A stretch of DNA of 64,000 nt from Actinotignum schaalii_C (GTDB lineage: Bacteria > Actinomycetota > Actinomycetes > Actinomycetales > Actinomycetaceae), in assembly GCF_034119425.1 (NCBI RefSeq), contig NZ_JAWUEL010000005.1:32133-96132 (forward strand). Direction: 5' to 3'. Numbering within the stretch: the stretch's first letter is position 1; every line of letters begins with the position of its first letter. The notes below the pieces were generated by a model. It had not been told where the DNA came from, searched no databases, and saw nothing but the letters and a program-made list of their open reading frames with translations. This document shows, piece by piece, positions 1 to 7,779 of this stretch. Position numbers and translations under genes: made by a program.

Positions 1-887
1 ACCAGGTAGTGACCAGAATCTGCCGGAAGAAGCCCGATGCCTTGCAGGATCCGAGTTCCGGTTTGGGCAATCCAGGACCGGTTTTCTTCCACATCATCAA
101 GCCATCCGCCCGGATCCACAAAGACCACGATATCGCCGCGGCGTAACTCCTCATTATCGGTCACCATCCGGTTGACAAAAAACTTATCCCCGGTACTCAA
201 CGTGGTTTCCATGGAACCGGAAGGCACATTAAAAGCTTGTATAAAGAAAGTTTTTATAATGACGGAGACGAGAAGAACGACGGCGACAGTGAGGGCCATC
301 TCCACTACGCTACGCAGGCGCGAGTTACGCACGGGGGCTTCCCGGGCGTCCGCCTCGGGGCGCACCGGAGCAACCTCGGGAGGGTAGGAGGGAGGCTGCT
401 CCGTATTGGCAGCGGAGGACTGACCGTCCGTTGTATTCATGGTTACTCCTCCGTGGTTCACATATGCTTCCGCTCGGGCGAGTTCATCTCGCAACGCATC
501 AGCGTAGAGACCTTCATCCGCGTTCGAGAGCTGCTCCGTGAGCGTTAGCCTTAAGCGGGCTTCAGCTGCATTTATCTTAGCGGGCCCCTCCGACACGTTT
601 TTTGTCTCGTTAGATTCCGGTGGTGTAGACAAGCAAGGCTGCGGCTCTGGCTCTGGCGCCGAATGCTCCGCTGCCCTCACTGCAGGTTGCAGGGCCTGCA
701 ATTCTGCCCCATCAAAGAGGTCGTCAAGCTCCGGTAGTTCGTCCACGTCCGGTACCGCATGCAGGTTCTGTACCTCAGGTGCGGGAGCGGCCCGGCGACC
801 ACGAGCCTGGCTCCGGTGGGTCCGCCCTGCCGGCCACCGCGAGGCATCCTCCGACGCCCGTGACCCGCCTGACGTGCCCTCGCCCAT
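1..887 (-). CDS. lepB: Signal peptidase I, partial, with long N-terminal extension
   Basis: Membrane serine protease that removes signal peptides from exported proteins. The reading frame runs off the left edge, so only the N-terminal part is present. Visible are one transmembrane segment (about residues 170-195, ending KTFFIQAF), the catalytic serine box VPSGSME and the conserved RGDIVVF. The catalytic lysine lies beyond the window. Two starts have good ribosome binding sites. The ATG at 887 is preceded by GGAGGGG. An internal ATG at 440 is preceded by GGAGGAG and gives an ordinary-sized N-terminus. The frame between them is open for 149 codons and encodes a Pro/Glu/Ala-rich cytoplasmic extension with a helical end. 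I chose 887 because otherwise about 650 bases would lack a gene. The order rplS then lepB is usual in actinobacteria. The family call is firm; the start is not. Confidence 0.75.
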   Translation of the reverse strand, partial: MGEGTSGGSRASEDASRWPAGRTHRSQARGRRAAPAPEVQNLHAVPDVDELPELDDLFDGAELQALQPAVRAAEHSAPEPEPQPCLSTPPESNETKNVSEGPAKINAAEARLRLTLTEQLSNADEGLYADALRDELARAEAYVNHGGVTMNTTDGQSSAANTEQPPSYPPEVAPVRPEADAREAPVRNSRLRSVVEMALTVAVVLLVSVIIKTFFIQAFNVPSGSMETTLSTGDKFFVNRMVTDNEELRRGDIVVFVDPGGWLDDVEENRSWIAQTGTRILQGIGLLPADSGHYL

Positions 888-1095
888 ACGCCCCTCCGCC
901 CCTGCATTAGATAAAAGATACGCGTATTCCATGCTACCAGCGCACGTGAACGTACCTGGGGTTATCCGCGCCGTCGCGCCACATTATTTTAGTAAAGCTC
1001 CAGGAATAACTCAGCGTTGCTCTACCGTTATCGGAACTTATCGGAGAAGATGGTGCGCACGGTTTCCTAGGTTATCGGCCCGGGGTGCCCCAGAT

Positions 1096-1125
1096 AAAAA
1101 TGGACCCGCACCGGGGCGCGGGTCC
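1096..1125 (-). terminator. Intrinsic terminator after rplS
   Basis: On the minus strand a GC-rich hairpin with 9-10 bp arms (TGGACCCGC and its partner GCGGGTCCA) is followed by five T. It lies 30 bases past the rplS stop and separates the ribosomal protein operon from lepB. Confidence 0.8.
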
Positions 1126-1154
1126 ATATGTGAACGAGAAGTTCGTACCGTTCC

Positions 1155-1508
1155 TTACTTGGAATCGGTGCGACGTTCGCGAATCTTCGCTGCCTTACCG
1201 TGGCGATCACGCAGGTAGTACAGCTTGGCGCGACGCACCCGACCGCGGGTAATCACTTCGATGGATTCAATGGAGGGGGAATGCACCGGGAACTTACGTT
1301 CCACGCCCACCCCGAAGGAAATCTTGCGGACATCGAAGGTGGCGCGCAGGCCATCACCCTGGCGGGCAATAACAACACCCTGGAACGCCTGGGTACGGGT
1401 GCGGTTACCTTCCACGACGCGCACGTTCACACGCACGGTGTCACCGGCGCGGAAATCGGGGATATCGTCGCGCAAACGCGAAGCATCAACTACATCAAGA
1501 GTCTGCAT
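1155..1508 (-). CDS. rplS: 50S ribosomal protein L19
   Basis: Structural protein of the large ribosomal subunit, located at the 30S-50S interface. The 117-residue product has normal family length. It shows typical L19 blocks: FRAGDTVRVNVRV, the RTQAFQGVVIAR segment, and a basic C-terminus with RGRVRRAKLYYLRD. It lies 120 bases after trmD in the conserved order rpsP-rimM-trmD-rplS and ends at an intrinsic terminator, so it is probably the last gene of that operon. Nothing unusual is seen. Confidence 0.97.
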   Translation of the reverse strand: MQTLDVVDASRLRDDIPDFRAGDTVRVNVRVVEGNRTRTQAFQGVVIARQGDGLRATFDVRKISFGVGVERKFPVHSPSIESIEVITRGRVRRAKLYYLRDRHGKAAKIRERRTDSK

Positions 1509-1628
1509 TATTCATTCACTTTCCGCCTCTGCACGCAGGCCAGGGGCGCTGTTATCGGTTAAGATCTCGCCGATGCGCGACCCCCTGCGGCAGGCACAGC
1601 GCATTATGAAAGCGAGGAAACTCCACTA

Positions 1629-3161
1629 TTATGCCACAGTCAGCGGACAGGTAAAAATGAGATCCGAGTTGATTACCTCACCCACCTGGAATTCTCGGGT
1701 AGCTACCTTTCGGAAACCGCACCGTTTGTAGAATCGTTGCGCGCGCCGGTTGTCTTTATTTGTTCCGAGCCACAGGTACGGTGCGGACGCCACCTCGGCA
1801 TCAAGTATTCTGTCTCGGCATGCCTCCACCGTTGCCTGCCAGAGCAGATCCGCTACCCCGCTCCCGTGCCAGCTGCGCTCCACGTAGAACTTTGATAGCT
1901 CAAGCAACGGGCCTTTCCGCTCCGGAAGGTGCATGACTGGTGCACCGTCCTCGCGCCCGGCAACGTCGTCGTCCCCCATTCCCACCGTACTATCGGGAAG
2001 CAACATGAGACTGTACCCCAGCAATTCCCCGCGCGACTCTCCGCTGGCGGCACGCACTACCACCGTCACCCAGTGGGGGTCGGCAAGGTATTTTTCGAAA
2101 GCTGCGACGGAAAGATTCGCCGCCTCGAACGCGGCAATATCCGCTTCCCTAAGATAACGCGGGCAGGCATCGGGGAAGGTGCGGGCGGCCAGGTTAGCCA
2201 GCTCGGTTGCGGTGCGCCGTCGAACCTCGTGCAGTCGCGCACTGTCCGGTAGCGCCCCGTCCGGGTCCAGCCCGTTCTCAAGTACCCCCCCTGAAAACGT
2301 TTCGTCCGGTAGCGCCCCGTCGTCAGAAACGACGGCGCCCGCCACCCCCAGGGCCTCGGTATCCACCGCCACCGGGTGGGCGTCACTGGTGCGCCATACA
2401 TAGCCCGCCGCCGCGAGCGCCGGCCGGTCGTGTTTGTCCAGCTGCGAGGTATCTAGCTCCGCGATCATATCGGGACGGCGCGCAGCGGTGCGCGCGATGG
2501 CTTCGTCGCGCCGGTAGCGCGCCACCGCCCCGTGATTGCCGCTGAGCAGTACTGCGGGCACCTCGAACTCACGCCAGCGCACCGGGCGGGTGTAGACACG
2601 GTATTCGAGCAAACCGGCCGCACCGTGCGATTCTTCCACGAGGGACTCCGGGTTCCCCACCATGCCGGGGATAAGACGGGTAACCGCCTCCACGAGGGCC
2701 ACTGCCGCCACTTCCCCACCGTTGAGGACATAATCTCCGAGAGAAAACTCCTCTACGCGCACACCCCGCCCACGATAGTGCTCAGCTACCCGCGCATCAA
2801 TTCCCTCATAGCGCCCGCAGGCGATAATGATGCGCTCCCGGGTGGCCAGGTCTTCGACGAGGCGCTGAGTGAGGGGCCGACCGGACGGGGTGGGCATCGC
2901 GAGAGTAATTGTTTCCGGAGAGCTCGGGCCGATGAGGTCATCGAGAGCACGACCCCAAACATCCGGTTTCATGACCATGCCAGCCCCGCCTCCGATGGGG
3001 GTATCGTCCACGGTGCGGTGGATATCGCTGGTCCAGTCGCGCAGATTGTGGGTGCGAATATCAACGACGCCGCGACGGCGCGCCTTGCCTACCAGCGATA
3101 AATCGAGCACGTCGAAGAATTCCGGAAAAACGGAAACGAGGTCAATGCGCAAGCTCGCCAT
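1629..3161 (-). CDS. trmD: tRNA (guanine-37-N1)-methyltransferase fused to a GNAT acetyltransferase domain
   Basis: Residues 1 to about 250 are TrmD, the SPOUT enzyme that makes m1G37 in tRNAs reading CNN codons and so prevents frameshifting. Visible motifs are PIGGGAGMVMKPD, IIACGRYEGIDARV and the knot loop FSLGDYVLNGGE. After an acidic linker (about 270-310, with two GALPD segments) the same frame continues into a GNAT-type N-acetyltransferase (about 320-510). That domain has the acetyl-CoA loop WHGSGVADLLW and the C-terminal NRRAQRFYKRCGF signature. The usual TrmD is about 240-280 residues, so this is roughly double length. The start ATG overlaps the rimM stop (TAATG), implying translational coupling. 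The substrate of the GNAT domain is unknown. No frameshift is needed to join the two parts. Confidence 0.93.
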   Translation of the reverse strand: MASLRIDLVSVFPEFFDVLDLSLVGKARRRGVVDIRTHNLRDWTSDIHRTVDDTPIGGGAGMVMKPDVWGRALDDLIGPSSPETITLAMPTPSGRPLTQRLVEDLATRERIIIACGRYEGIDARVAEHYRGRGVRVEEFSLGDYVLNGGEVAAVALVEAVTRLIPGMVGNPESLVEESHGAAGLLEYRVYTRPVRWREFEVPAVLLSGNHGAVARYRRDEAIARTAARRPDMIAELDTSQLDKHDRPALAAAGYVWRTSDAHPVAVDTEALGVAGAVVSDDGALPDETFSGGVLENGLDPDGALPDSARLHEVRRRTATELANLAARTFPDACPRYLREADIAAFEAANLSVAAFEKYLADPHWVTVVVRAASGESRGELLGYSLMLLPDSTVGMGDDDVAGREDGAPVMHLPERKGPLLELSKFYVERSWHGSGVADLLWQATVEACRDRILDAEVASAPYLWLGTNKDNRRAQRFYKRCGFRKVATREFQVGEVINSDLIFTCPLTVA

Positions 3162-3781
3162 TACTTCACTTCCTCAGCGCTGTTTTCCTCCGTCATGCTT
3201 TCTTCGGCGGCGCTAAGTGCGTCCCCGGCTGCGCTGAGTGCCCCGGCCAGGTCATCACCGTCCACTACGATCATGTCATCTTCGGAAAAAAGCCCGGCCG
3301 GGGCATCAACCACGATGCAGTGGTCATCCAGATCCACCGCCGTCACGATCTCACGCACGAAGGGCACGCGGGTAATCCGGCCATCCGGCTCACGCACCAC
3401 CAGGATATCCTGGGCGGGGCCGTTTTCTAAGCCGGTAATAATACCGAGCTCGTAACCTTCTGGGTCGAGGACTTCCAGACCGCGTAGCTCATGGGCATAA
3501 TAGGCATCTTCTTCGGGCTCATCCTCATCAGTTTCCACGACGAGACGCACCCCTCGCAGCGCTTCTGCGGTGTCACGCGTGGTGGATTCAGCGAAGAGCG
3601 CGTAGGTAATTCCTCGGTATTCTCGAGTGCGAGTGATGGTGAGCGGCCCGAAATCCGCCGGATCTGTTTCCAGCTGGGTCCCCACAGCGAGGCGGCGCGC
3701 GGGCGAATCTGTGCGAACGTCCAAACGGACTTCCCCTTTAAGCCCGTGCGGCGCCCCGATAATAGCTACCGTCAGTTGCAT
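3161..3781 (-). CDS. rimM: Ribosome maturation factor RimM
   Basis: Assembly factor for the 30S head domain; it binds S19 through a PRC-barrel and helps 16S rRNA maturation. The 206-residue protein has the N-terminal RimM fold (TVAIIGAPHGLKGEVRLDVRTD), a PRC-barrel centred on YAHELRGLEVLDPEG and NGPAQDILVVR, and a Ser/Glu/Ala-rich acidic tail of about 40 residues that is longer than usual. It is translationally coupled to trmD by a one-base overlap. A hairpin with a T-tract separates it from khpA. Confidence 0.96.
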   Translation of the reverse strand: MQLTVAIIGAPHGLKGEVRLDVRTDSPARRLAVGTQLETDPADFGPLTITRTREYRGITYALFAESTTRDTAEALRGVRLVVETDEDEPEEDAYYAHELRGLEVLDPEGYELGIITGLENGPAQDILVVREPDGRITRVPFVREIVTAVDLDDHCIVVDAPAGLFSEDDMIVVDGDDLAGALSAAGDALSAAEESMTEENSAEEVK

Positions 3782-3833
3782 CGTGTCCTTCTCTCAGTTC
3801 CCGCACACGGTGGGGAACGGTGGTGGCTCATAC

Positions 3834-3870
3834 AAAACCGGCCCGCAACCCCGAAAGGTTGAGGGCCGGT
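3834..3870 (-). terminator. Hairpin with T-tract between khpA and rimM
   Basis: Minus strand: arms of 13 bases pair with a single mismatch (CCGGCCCTCAACC with GGTTGCGGGCCGG) around a TTTC-containing loop, followed by TTTT. It sits between khpA and rimM, inside what is usually one operon, so it may act as a partial terminator or attenuator. Confidence 0.65.
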
Positions 3871-3881
3871 ATGCCGCTACG

Positions 3882-4121
3882 TTAGTTACGGTCCGTTTCG
3901 ATAACGTCCACGCGCACGGAGCCTTCGTCCGAAAGCGCGTTGACGACGGTCCGCAGCGCCTTGGCGGTACGCCCGCCACGGCCGATCACCCGACCGAGAT
4001 CGTCAGGGTTCACCCGAACTTCCAGAAGTTCGCCACGACGATTACGCGATGCCGAGACGTTGACATCATCCGGGTAATCAACAATTCCCTTGACCAGGTG
4101 TTCCAGAGCGTCCGTCAGCAT
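3882..4121 (-). CDS. khpA: KH-domain RNA-binding protein KhpA (YlqC family)
   Basis: Small single-KH RNA-binding protein. In other Gram-positive bacteria its relatives pair with KhpB/EloR and influence cell elongation and small-RNA binding. The 79 residues are essentially one KH domain, with the GxxG loop in GRVIGRGGRTAKALR. The start overlaps the rpsP stop (TAATG), so it is coupled to S16. Position between rpsP and rimM is the standard one for this family. Confidence 0.93.
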   Translation of the reverse strand: MLTDALEHLVKGIVDYPDDVNVSASRNRRGELLEVRVNPDDLGRVIGRGGRTAKALRTVVNALSDEGSVRVDVIETDRN

Positions 4122-4600
4122 TAGGCTTCCTCGGTTTCCACTTCGGTAGCTTCACCGGTTTCGGCTTCCCCAGCTTCAGCGGCGGCAGCAGCTGCGGCTT
4201 CCGCTTCGGCCTTCGCCTTTGCTTCAGCGGCGGCAGCGCGGCGCTTTTCGGCATCGTCCTGGACCTTCTTGACCGCTGCGGCGCGCGCTTCTTCAGCGTT
4301 CACCGTTTCCGGAACACGCAGGCGACCCTCCTGACCATCCTTGTATCCCTTGAACTTCTGCCAGTCACCGGTCACCTTAAGCTGCGCGAGCACGGCTTCG
4401 GTGGGCTGAGCACCCACACCGAGCCAGTACTGAGCCCGATCAGAATCGATACGGATGGTAGACGGCTGGGTATTGGGATCGTAGTAACCGATTTCCTCAA
4501 TAACCTTGCCGTCGCGCTTGACGCGAGAATCCGCCACGACAATACGGTACTGGGCCGCACGGATCTTACCCATGCGCTTCAAACGAATTTTGACTGCCAC
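4121..4600 (-). CDS. rpsP: 30S ribosomal protein S16 with long Ala/Glu tail
   Basis: Small-subunit ribosomal protein needed for 30S assembly. Residues 1 to about 85 match S16 (VKIRLKRMGKIRAAQYRIVV, GYYDPNTQPS, LGVGAQPTEAV). The start is set at GTG 4600, where the product begins V-A-V-K-I-R-L like the family. An AGAAAGGA box lies about 12 bases upstream. The frame is open further upstream, but that extension does not resemble S16. The C-terminus is a low-complexity Ala/Glu/Lys extension of about 50 residues, giving 159 residues instead of the usual 80-100. It leads the operon rpsP-khpA-rimM-trmD-rplS. Confidence 0.95.
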   Translation of the reverse strand: MAVKIRLKRMGKIRAAQYRIVVADSRVKRDGKVIEEIGYYDPNTQPSTIRIDSDRAQYWLGVGAQPTEAVLAQLKVTGDWQKFKGYKDGQEGRLRVPETVNAEEARAAAVKKVQDDAEKRRAAAAEAKAKAEAEAAAAAAAEAGEAETGEATEVETEEA

Positions 4601-4891
4601 TTTTGTGGTCAATCCTTTCTCATTGGGGTGGATTACCCGGCCGGTTGGGGGACGCGCACCGTGCAATCCGTGAACACGGACAATACCGGGTTGAGAGGGA
4701 CCCGGCATCCTCCAAGTACATCTAGCTATTCTGCCAGAATTTTCCGGCGGAAGAAACAGGCAGTGCGCAGCTGCGCGGTGAGATCACTTACGCCGTCGGT
4801 CCGCTACGGTGCCGGTGCGGACGCGCGACAGTCACGGCGCGAACCCCTATCCCACCGTTTCAACCTGACAAGCCCCGCCGTGCCTGGCAAG

Positions 4892-5971
4892 ATGGGAAGC
4901 GTGAATACCCTCGCTCCCGCCACCGCAGCCTGCACCGTTGGCACCGTTAGCACCGTGGGCTCGCCCGCGGTTGTGCCCGCACCTACCTCCAAGCTCGTGC
5001 GCTACGCCTGGCTTTCCGTTGCGGCCGCCCTCGTCACCATTGCACTCAAAGCAGCTGGCTACTGGCTCACCGATTCGGTGGGCCTTCTCTCCGACGCCAC
5101 AGAATCCTTAGTTAACCTGGCCGCGGCGGTGGTCGCGGTACTGGCTCTCTCCGCGGCCGCAAAACCCGCAAATGCACGCTATACCTACGGACGCTCGAAG
5201 GCCGAGTACTTTTCTTCCGCCGTGGAAGGTGCCATGATTTTTGCGGCAGCCGGTTTTATTATTTTTTCCGCCATTGACCGCATTATTCACCCCCAGCCGC
5301 TGGCTGCGCTGGGATGGGGCTTGGGCATTGTGGCGCTCGCATCGTTAGTCAATGGAATTGTCGGTATAGTCCTGCTGCGCGCTGGCGCGAAGCACCGTTC
5401 TCCCACCTTGCGTGCCGACGGCAAACACCTTCTCACGGATGTCATCACTTCCGTTGGGGTGATCGTGGGCGTGGGATTGGTGGTGCTAACTGACGAACCG
5501 CTGCTAGACCCCATCGTCGCTATCCTCGTTGCGGTCAATATTCTAGCCACCGGAGTTAAGCTGCTGCGCGAGTCGCTCGCGGGACTCATGGACGCAGCCC
5601 TGTCCGAGCCTGATACTGAAAAAATCGTGGCGATTCTACGTTCGCACACCCGCCGTGAGGTACGTTTCCACGGGCTGCAGACCCGAGTGGCCGGACGCGA
5701 TTCGTTTTGTAACTTTGATCTGTTGGTCCCCTCCGCATGGACGGTGCGCGAGGGCCACGAGCTCGCTGAGGATATCGCGGAGGAATTACGCGCCGCGGTG
5801 CCTCACCTCCGCGCCCTCATCCATGTGGAGCCACTGGAGGACCCGCGCTCCTATGAGGATATTCCGGAAGGTTACGTGCCGCTGGGCGGTATTTCCGATG
5901 CGGTTCCGGATATTGTGGTGGAGGCTTTAACCACCGGAAAGAACGACGACGCCGCTACTTCCCAGAAATAA
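4892..5971 (+). CDS. Cation diffusion facilitator (CDF) family metal exporter
   Basis: Proton-coupled exporter of divalent metals such as Zn, Fe, Mn or Cd. The protein of about 359 residues has six predicted membrane segments, with the TM2 region TDSVGLLSDATESLVN and the TM5 HxxxD pair in ADGKHLLTDVITS. A cytoplasmic C-terminal domain contains HGLQTRVAGRDSFCNFDLLV, typical of the dimerising ZT domain. The start is uncertain: ATG 4892 or GTG 4901 both give a sensible N-terminus. The open frame back to 4628 runs through the divergent rpsP promoter region and is not credible as coding. The metal cannot be told from sequence. Confidence 0.88.
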   Translation: MGSVNTLAPATAACTVGTVSTVGSPAVVPAPTSKLVRYAWLSVAAALVTIALKAAGYWLTDSVGLLSDATESLVNLAAAVVAVLALSAAAKPANARYTYGRSKAEYFSSAVEGAMIFAAAGFIIFSAIDRIIHPQPLAALGWGLGIVALASLVNGIVGIVLLRAGAKHRSPTLRADGKHLLTDVITSVGVIVGVGLVVLTDEPLLDPIVAILVAVNILATGVKLLRESLAGLMDAALSEPDTEKIVAILRSHTRREVRFHGLQTRVAGRDSFCNFDLLVPSAWTVREGHELAEDIAEELRAAVPHLRALIHVEPLEDPRSYEDIPEGYVPLGGISDAVPDIVVEALTTGKNDDAATSQK

Positions 5972-5987
5972 CCACTCTGCCACGAAC

Positions 5988-6024
5988 GGCGCCGCGGGCA
6001 AGATTCCTCCTGCCCGCTGCGCCG
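5988..6024. terminator. Bidirectional hairpin between convergent CDF gene and ffh
   Basis: Arms at 5988-6000 and 6011-6023 are complementary in 12 of 13 positions around a 10-base loop. It lies in the 60-base gap between two convergent stop codons. There is no clear T-tract, so function is inferred from position. Confidence 0.5.
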
Positions 6025-6030
6025 TCGTCG

Positions 6031-7593
6031 TTATTTAAGGAAGCGCTTGAGCTCTTCCATGCTTGCCATATCGGGTGCCGCCGGGGCGGAGCCGGGAAGC
6101 TGGGTGCCCTTGCCGAAAGCCGAGCCCCGTTCGGCACGCTGCCGTGCCGCCGCGGCTTCGGCTTCCTGCCGGGCGCGTTTCGCCGGATTACCCGAACGGC
6201 CCTTCTTACCACCCGAAACGTTCTTCTTCGCGCGTTTCTGCTTGCGTGATCCCCCGCCAACGCCGGGCATACCGGGCATACCTGGGATTCCGCCACCGCG
6301 GCTCATCTGCGTCATCATCTTCGCGGCACCTTCAAAGCGCTGCACCAACTGATTGACTTCCTGGACGGTGGTTCCTGAGCCTCGGGCGATGCGCTGGCGG
6401 CGCGAACCGTTGAGAATTTTCGGGGTGCGGCGTTCGGCAGGCGTCATGGATTGGATAATGGCTTCCACGCGCCCCATCGAGGATTCATCCCACTGTTCGA
6501 GGGCTTCGCGGTACTGACCCATTCCGGGCAGCATCCCCATGAGTTTCTTGAGTGAACCCATCCGTTTAATTTGGTTCATTTGCACGAGGAAGTCATTGAG
6601 GTCGAAAGCCCCCTCGCTCATTTTCTCGGAAAGCTCGCGCTGCTGTTCTTGCGTCCAGGTGGCTTCGGCACGTTCGATGAGGGAGAGAATATCGCCCATA
6701 TCGAGGATGCGGGAAGCCATGCGGTCGGCGTGGAAGCGTTCGAAATCTTCCAGTTTTTCGCCGGTGGAGGCGAAAAGGATTGGTTTGCCGGTCACGCCAC
6801 GCACCGAGAGCGCCGCGCCGCCGCGGGTATCGCCGTCGAGCTTGGTGATAACCACGCCGGTGAAGCCCACCCCATCTTGGAAGGCCTTCGCGGTGGCGAC
6901 CGCGTCCTGACCGATCATGGCATCGATAACGAAGAGAACTTCGTCGGGGTTGACGGCAGCCCGAATATCAGCTGCCTGCTGCATGAGGACCTCGTCGATA
7001 CCCAAGCGTCCGGCGGTATCCACCACGACGGCACCGTAGCCGTTCGCGGCCGCGTAATCTACACCGCTAGCGGCCACCTGGATGGGGTCGCCCACCCCGT
7101 TACCGGGTTCGGGAGCCCATACGTCCACTCCGGCACGCTCACCCACCACCTGAAGCTGCTGCACGGCATTAGGCCGCTGCAAATCGGAGGCGACGAGGAG
7201 CGCTTTGCGGCCCCCGCGCGCGAACCAGCGCCCGAGCTTACCGGCCAGCGTGGTTTTACCCGCGCCCTGGAGACCGGCGAGCATGACCACGGTGGGTCGT
7301 CCCTGCGCAAAATTAAGTTCCCGAGTTTCCCCGCCGAGAATCTCAATGAGTTCGTCATTAACAATTTTGACGATCTGCTGCGAGGGATTGAGAGCCTGGG
7401 AGCGTACCGCACCGGTGGCGCGTTCGCGCACCGCGGCGGTGAACTCGCGCACCACGGGAAGCGCGACGTCGGCGTCCAAAAGGGCACGCCGAATCTCGCT
7501 AATGGTGGTTTCTACATCCGCTTGGGTGAGCACACCCTTGGAGCGCAGATTCTTGAATGCACCGGAAATCCGGTCGGAAAGATTATTAAACAC
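6031..7593 (-). CDS. ffh: Signal recognition particle protein Ffh
   Basis: GTPase subunit of the signal recognition particle; it binds signal sequences as they leave the ribosome and docks with FtsY. The 520-residue protein has the N-terminal helical bundle (1-95), the NG GTPase domain with the P-loop GLQGAGKTTL near residue 107, VDTAGRLG and TKLDGDTRGGAAL, and the methionine-rich M domain (about 325-450, with MGSLKKLMGMLPGMG). A basic tail rich in Lys, Arg and Gly follows. It lies on the same strand as ftsY and smc. The gap to ftsY is 171 bases and contains a small repeat. Confidence 0.97.
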   Translation of the reverse strand: MFNNLSDRISGAFKNLRSKGVLTQADVETTISEIRRALLDADVALPVVREFTAAVRERATGAVRSQALNPSQQIVKIVNDELIEILGGETRELNFAQGRPTVVMLAGLQGAGKTTLAGKLGRWFARGGRKALLVASDLQRPNAVQQLQVVGERAGVDVWAPEPGNGVGDPIQVAASGVDYAAANGYGAVVVDTAGRLGIDEVLMQQAADIRAAVNPDEVLFVIDAMIGQDAVATAKAFQDGVGFTGVVITKLDGDTRGGAALSVRGVTGKPILFASTGEKLEDFERFHADRMASRILDMGDILSLIERAEATWTQEQQRELSEKMSEGAFDLNDFLVQMNQIKRMGSLKKLMGMLPGMGQYREALEQWDESSMGRVEAIIQSMTPAERRTPKILNGSRRQRIARGSGTTVQEVNQLVQRFEGAAKMMTQMSRGGGIPGMPGMPGVGGGSRKQKRAKKNVSGGKKGRSGNPAKRARQEAEAAAARQRAERGSAFGKGTQLPGSAPAAPDMASMEELKRFLK

Positions 7594-7723
7594 TGGCCAG
7601 CCTTCGCGTCAACAAACTCGTTCCATTGTAAAGCAGGGTGCGCGAGCGCGCATATTCACCCGCTGCCGCACGTCAAACTCGAATCTAGCGGCGGTGGACC
7701 TGTTCCGCAGCACCGTCGCGCTG

Positions 7724-7779
7724 TAGCTCAGCTATGCATGTCCTTGGCTCGGCTATGCATACCTTTAGCTGAGCAGCGA
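7724..7779. repeat. Repeated GCTATGCAT element flanked by inverted arms
   Basis: Two copies of a CTNRGCTATGCAT-like unit lie about 22 bases apart. The outer ends (GCTCAGCTA near 7726 and TAGCTGAGC near 7769) form an inverted repeat whose right arm includes the ftsY stop codon. It could fold into a hairpin after ftsY, but there is no T-tract. Confidence 0.5.

Noticed and set aside
4628..4891. Upstream extension of the CDF exporter
   Set aside because: It runs through the divergent rpsP promoter region and encodes Arg/Ser-rich random-looking sequence.
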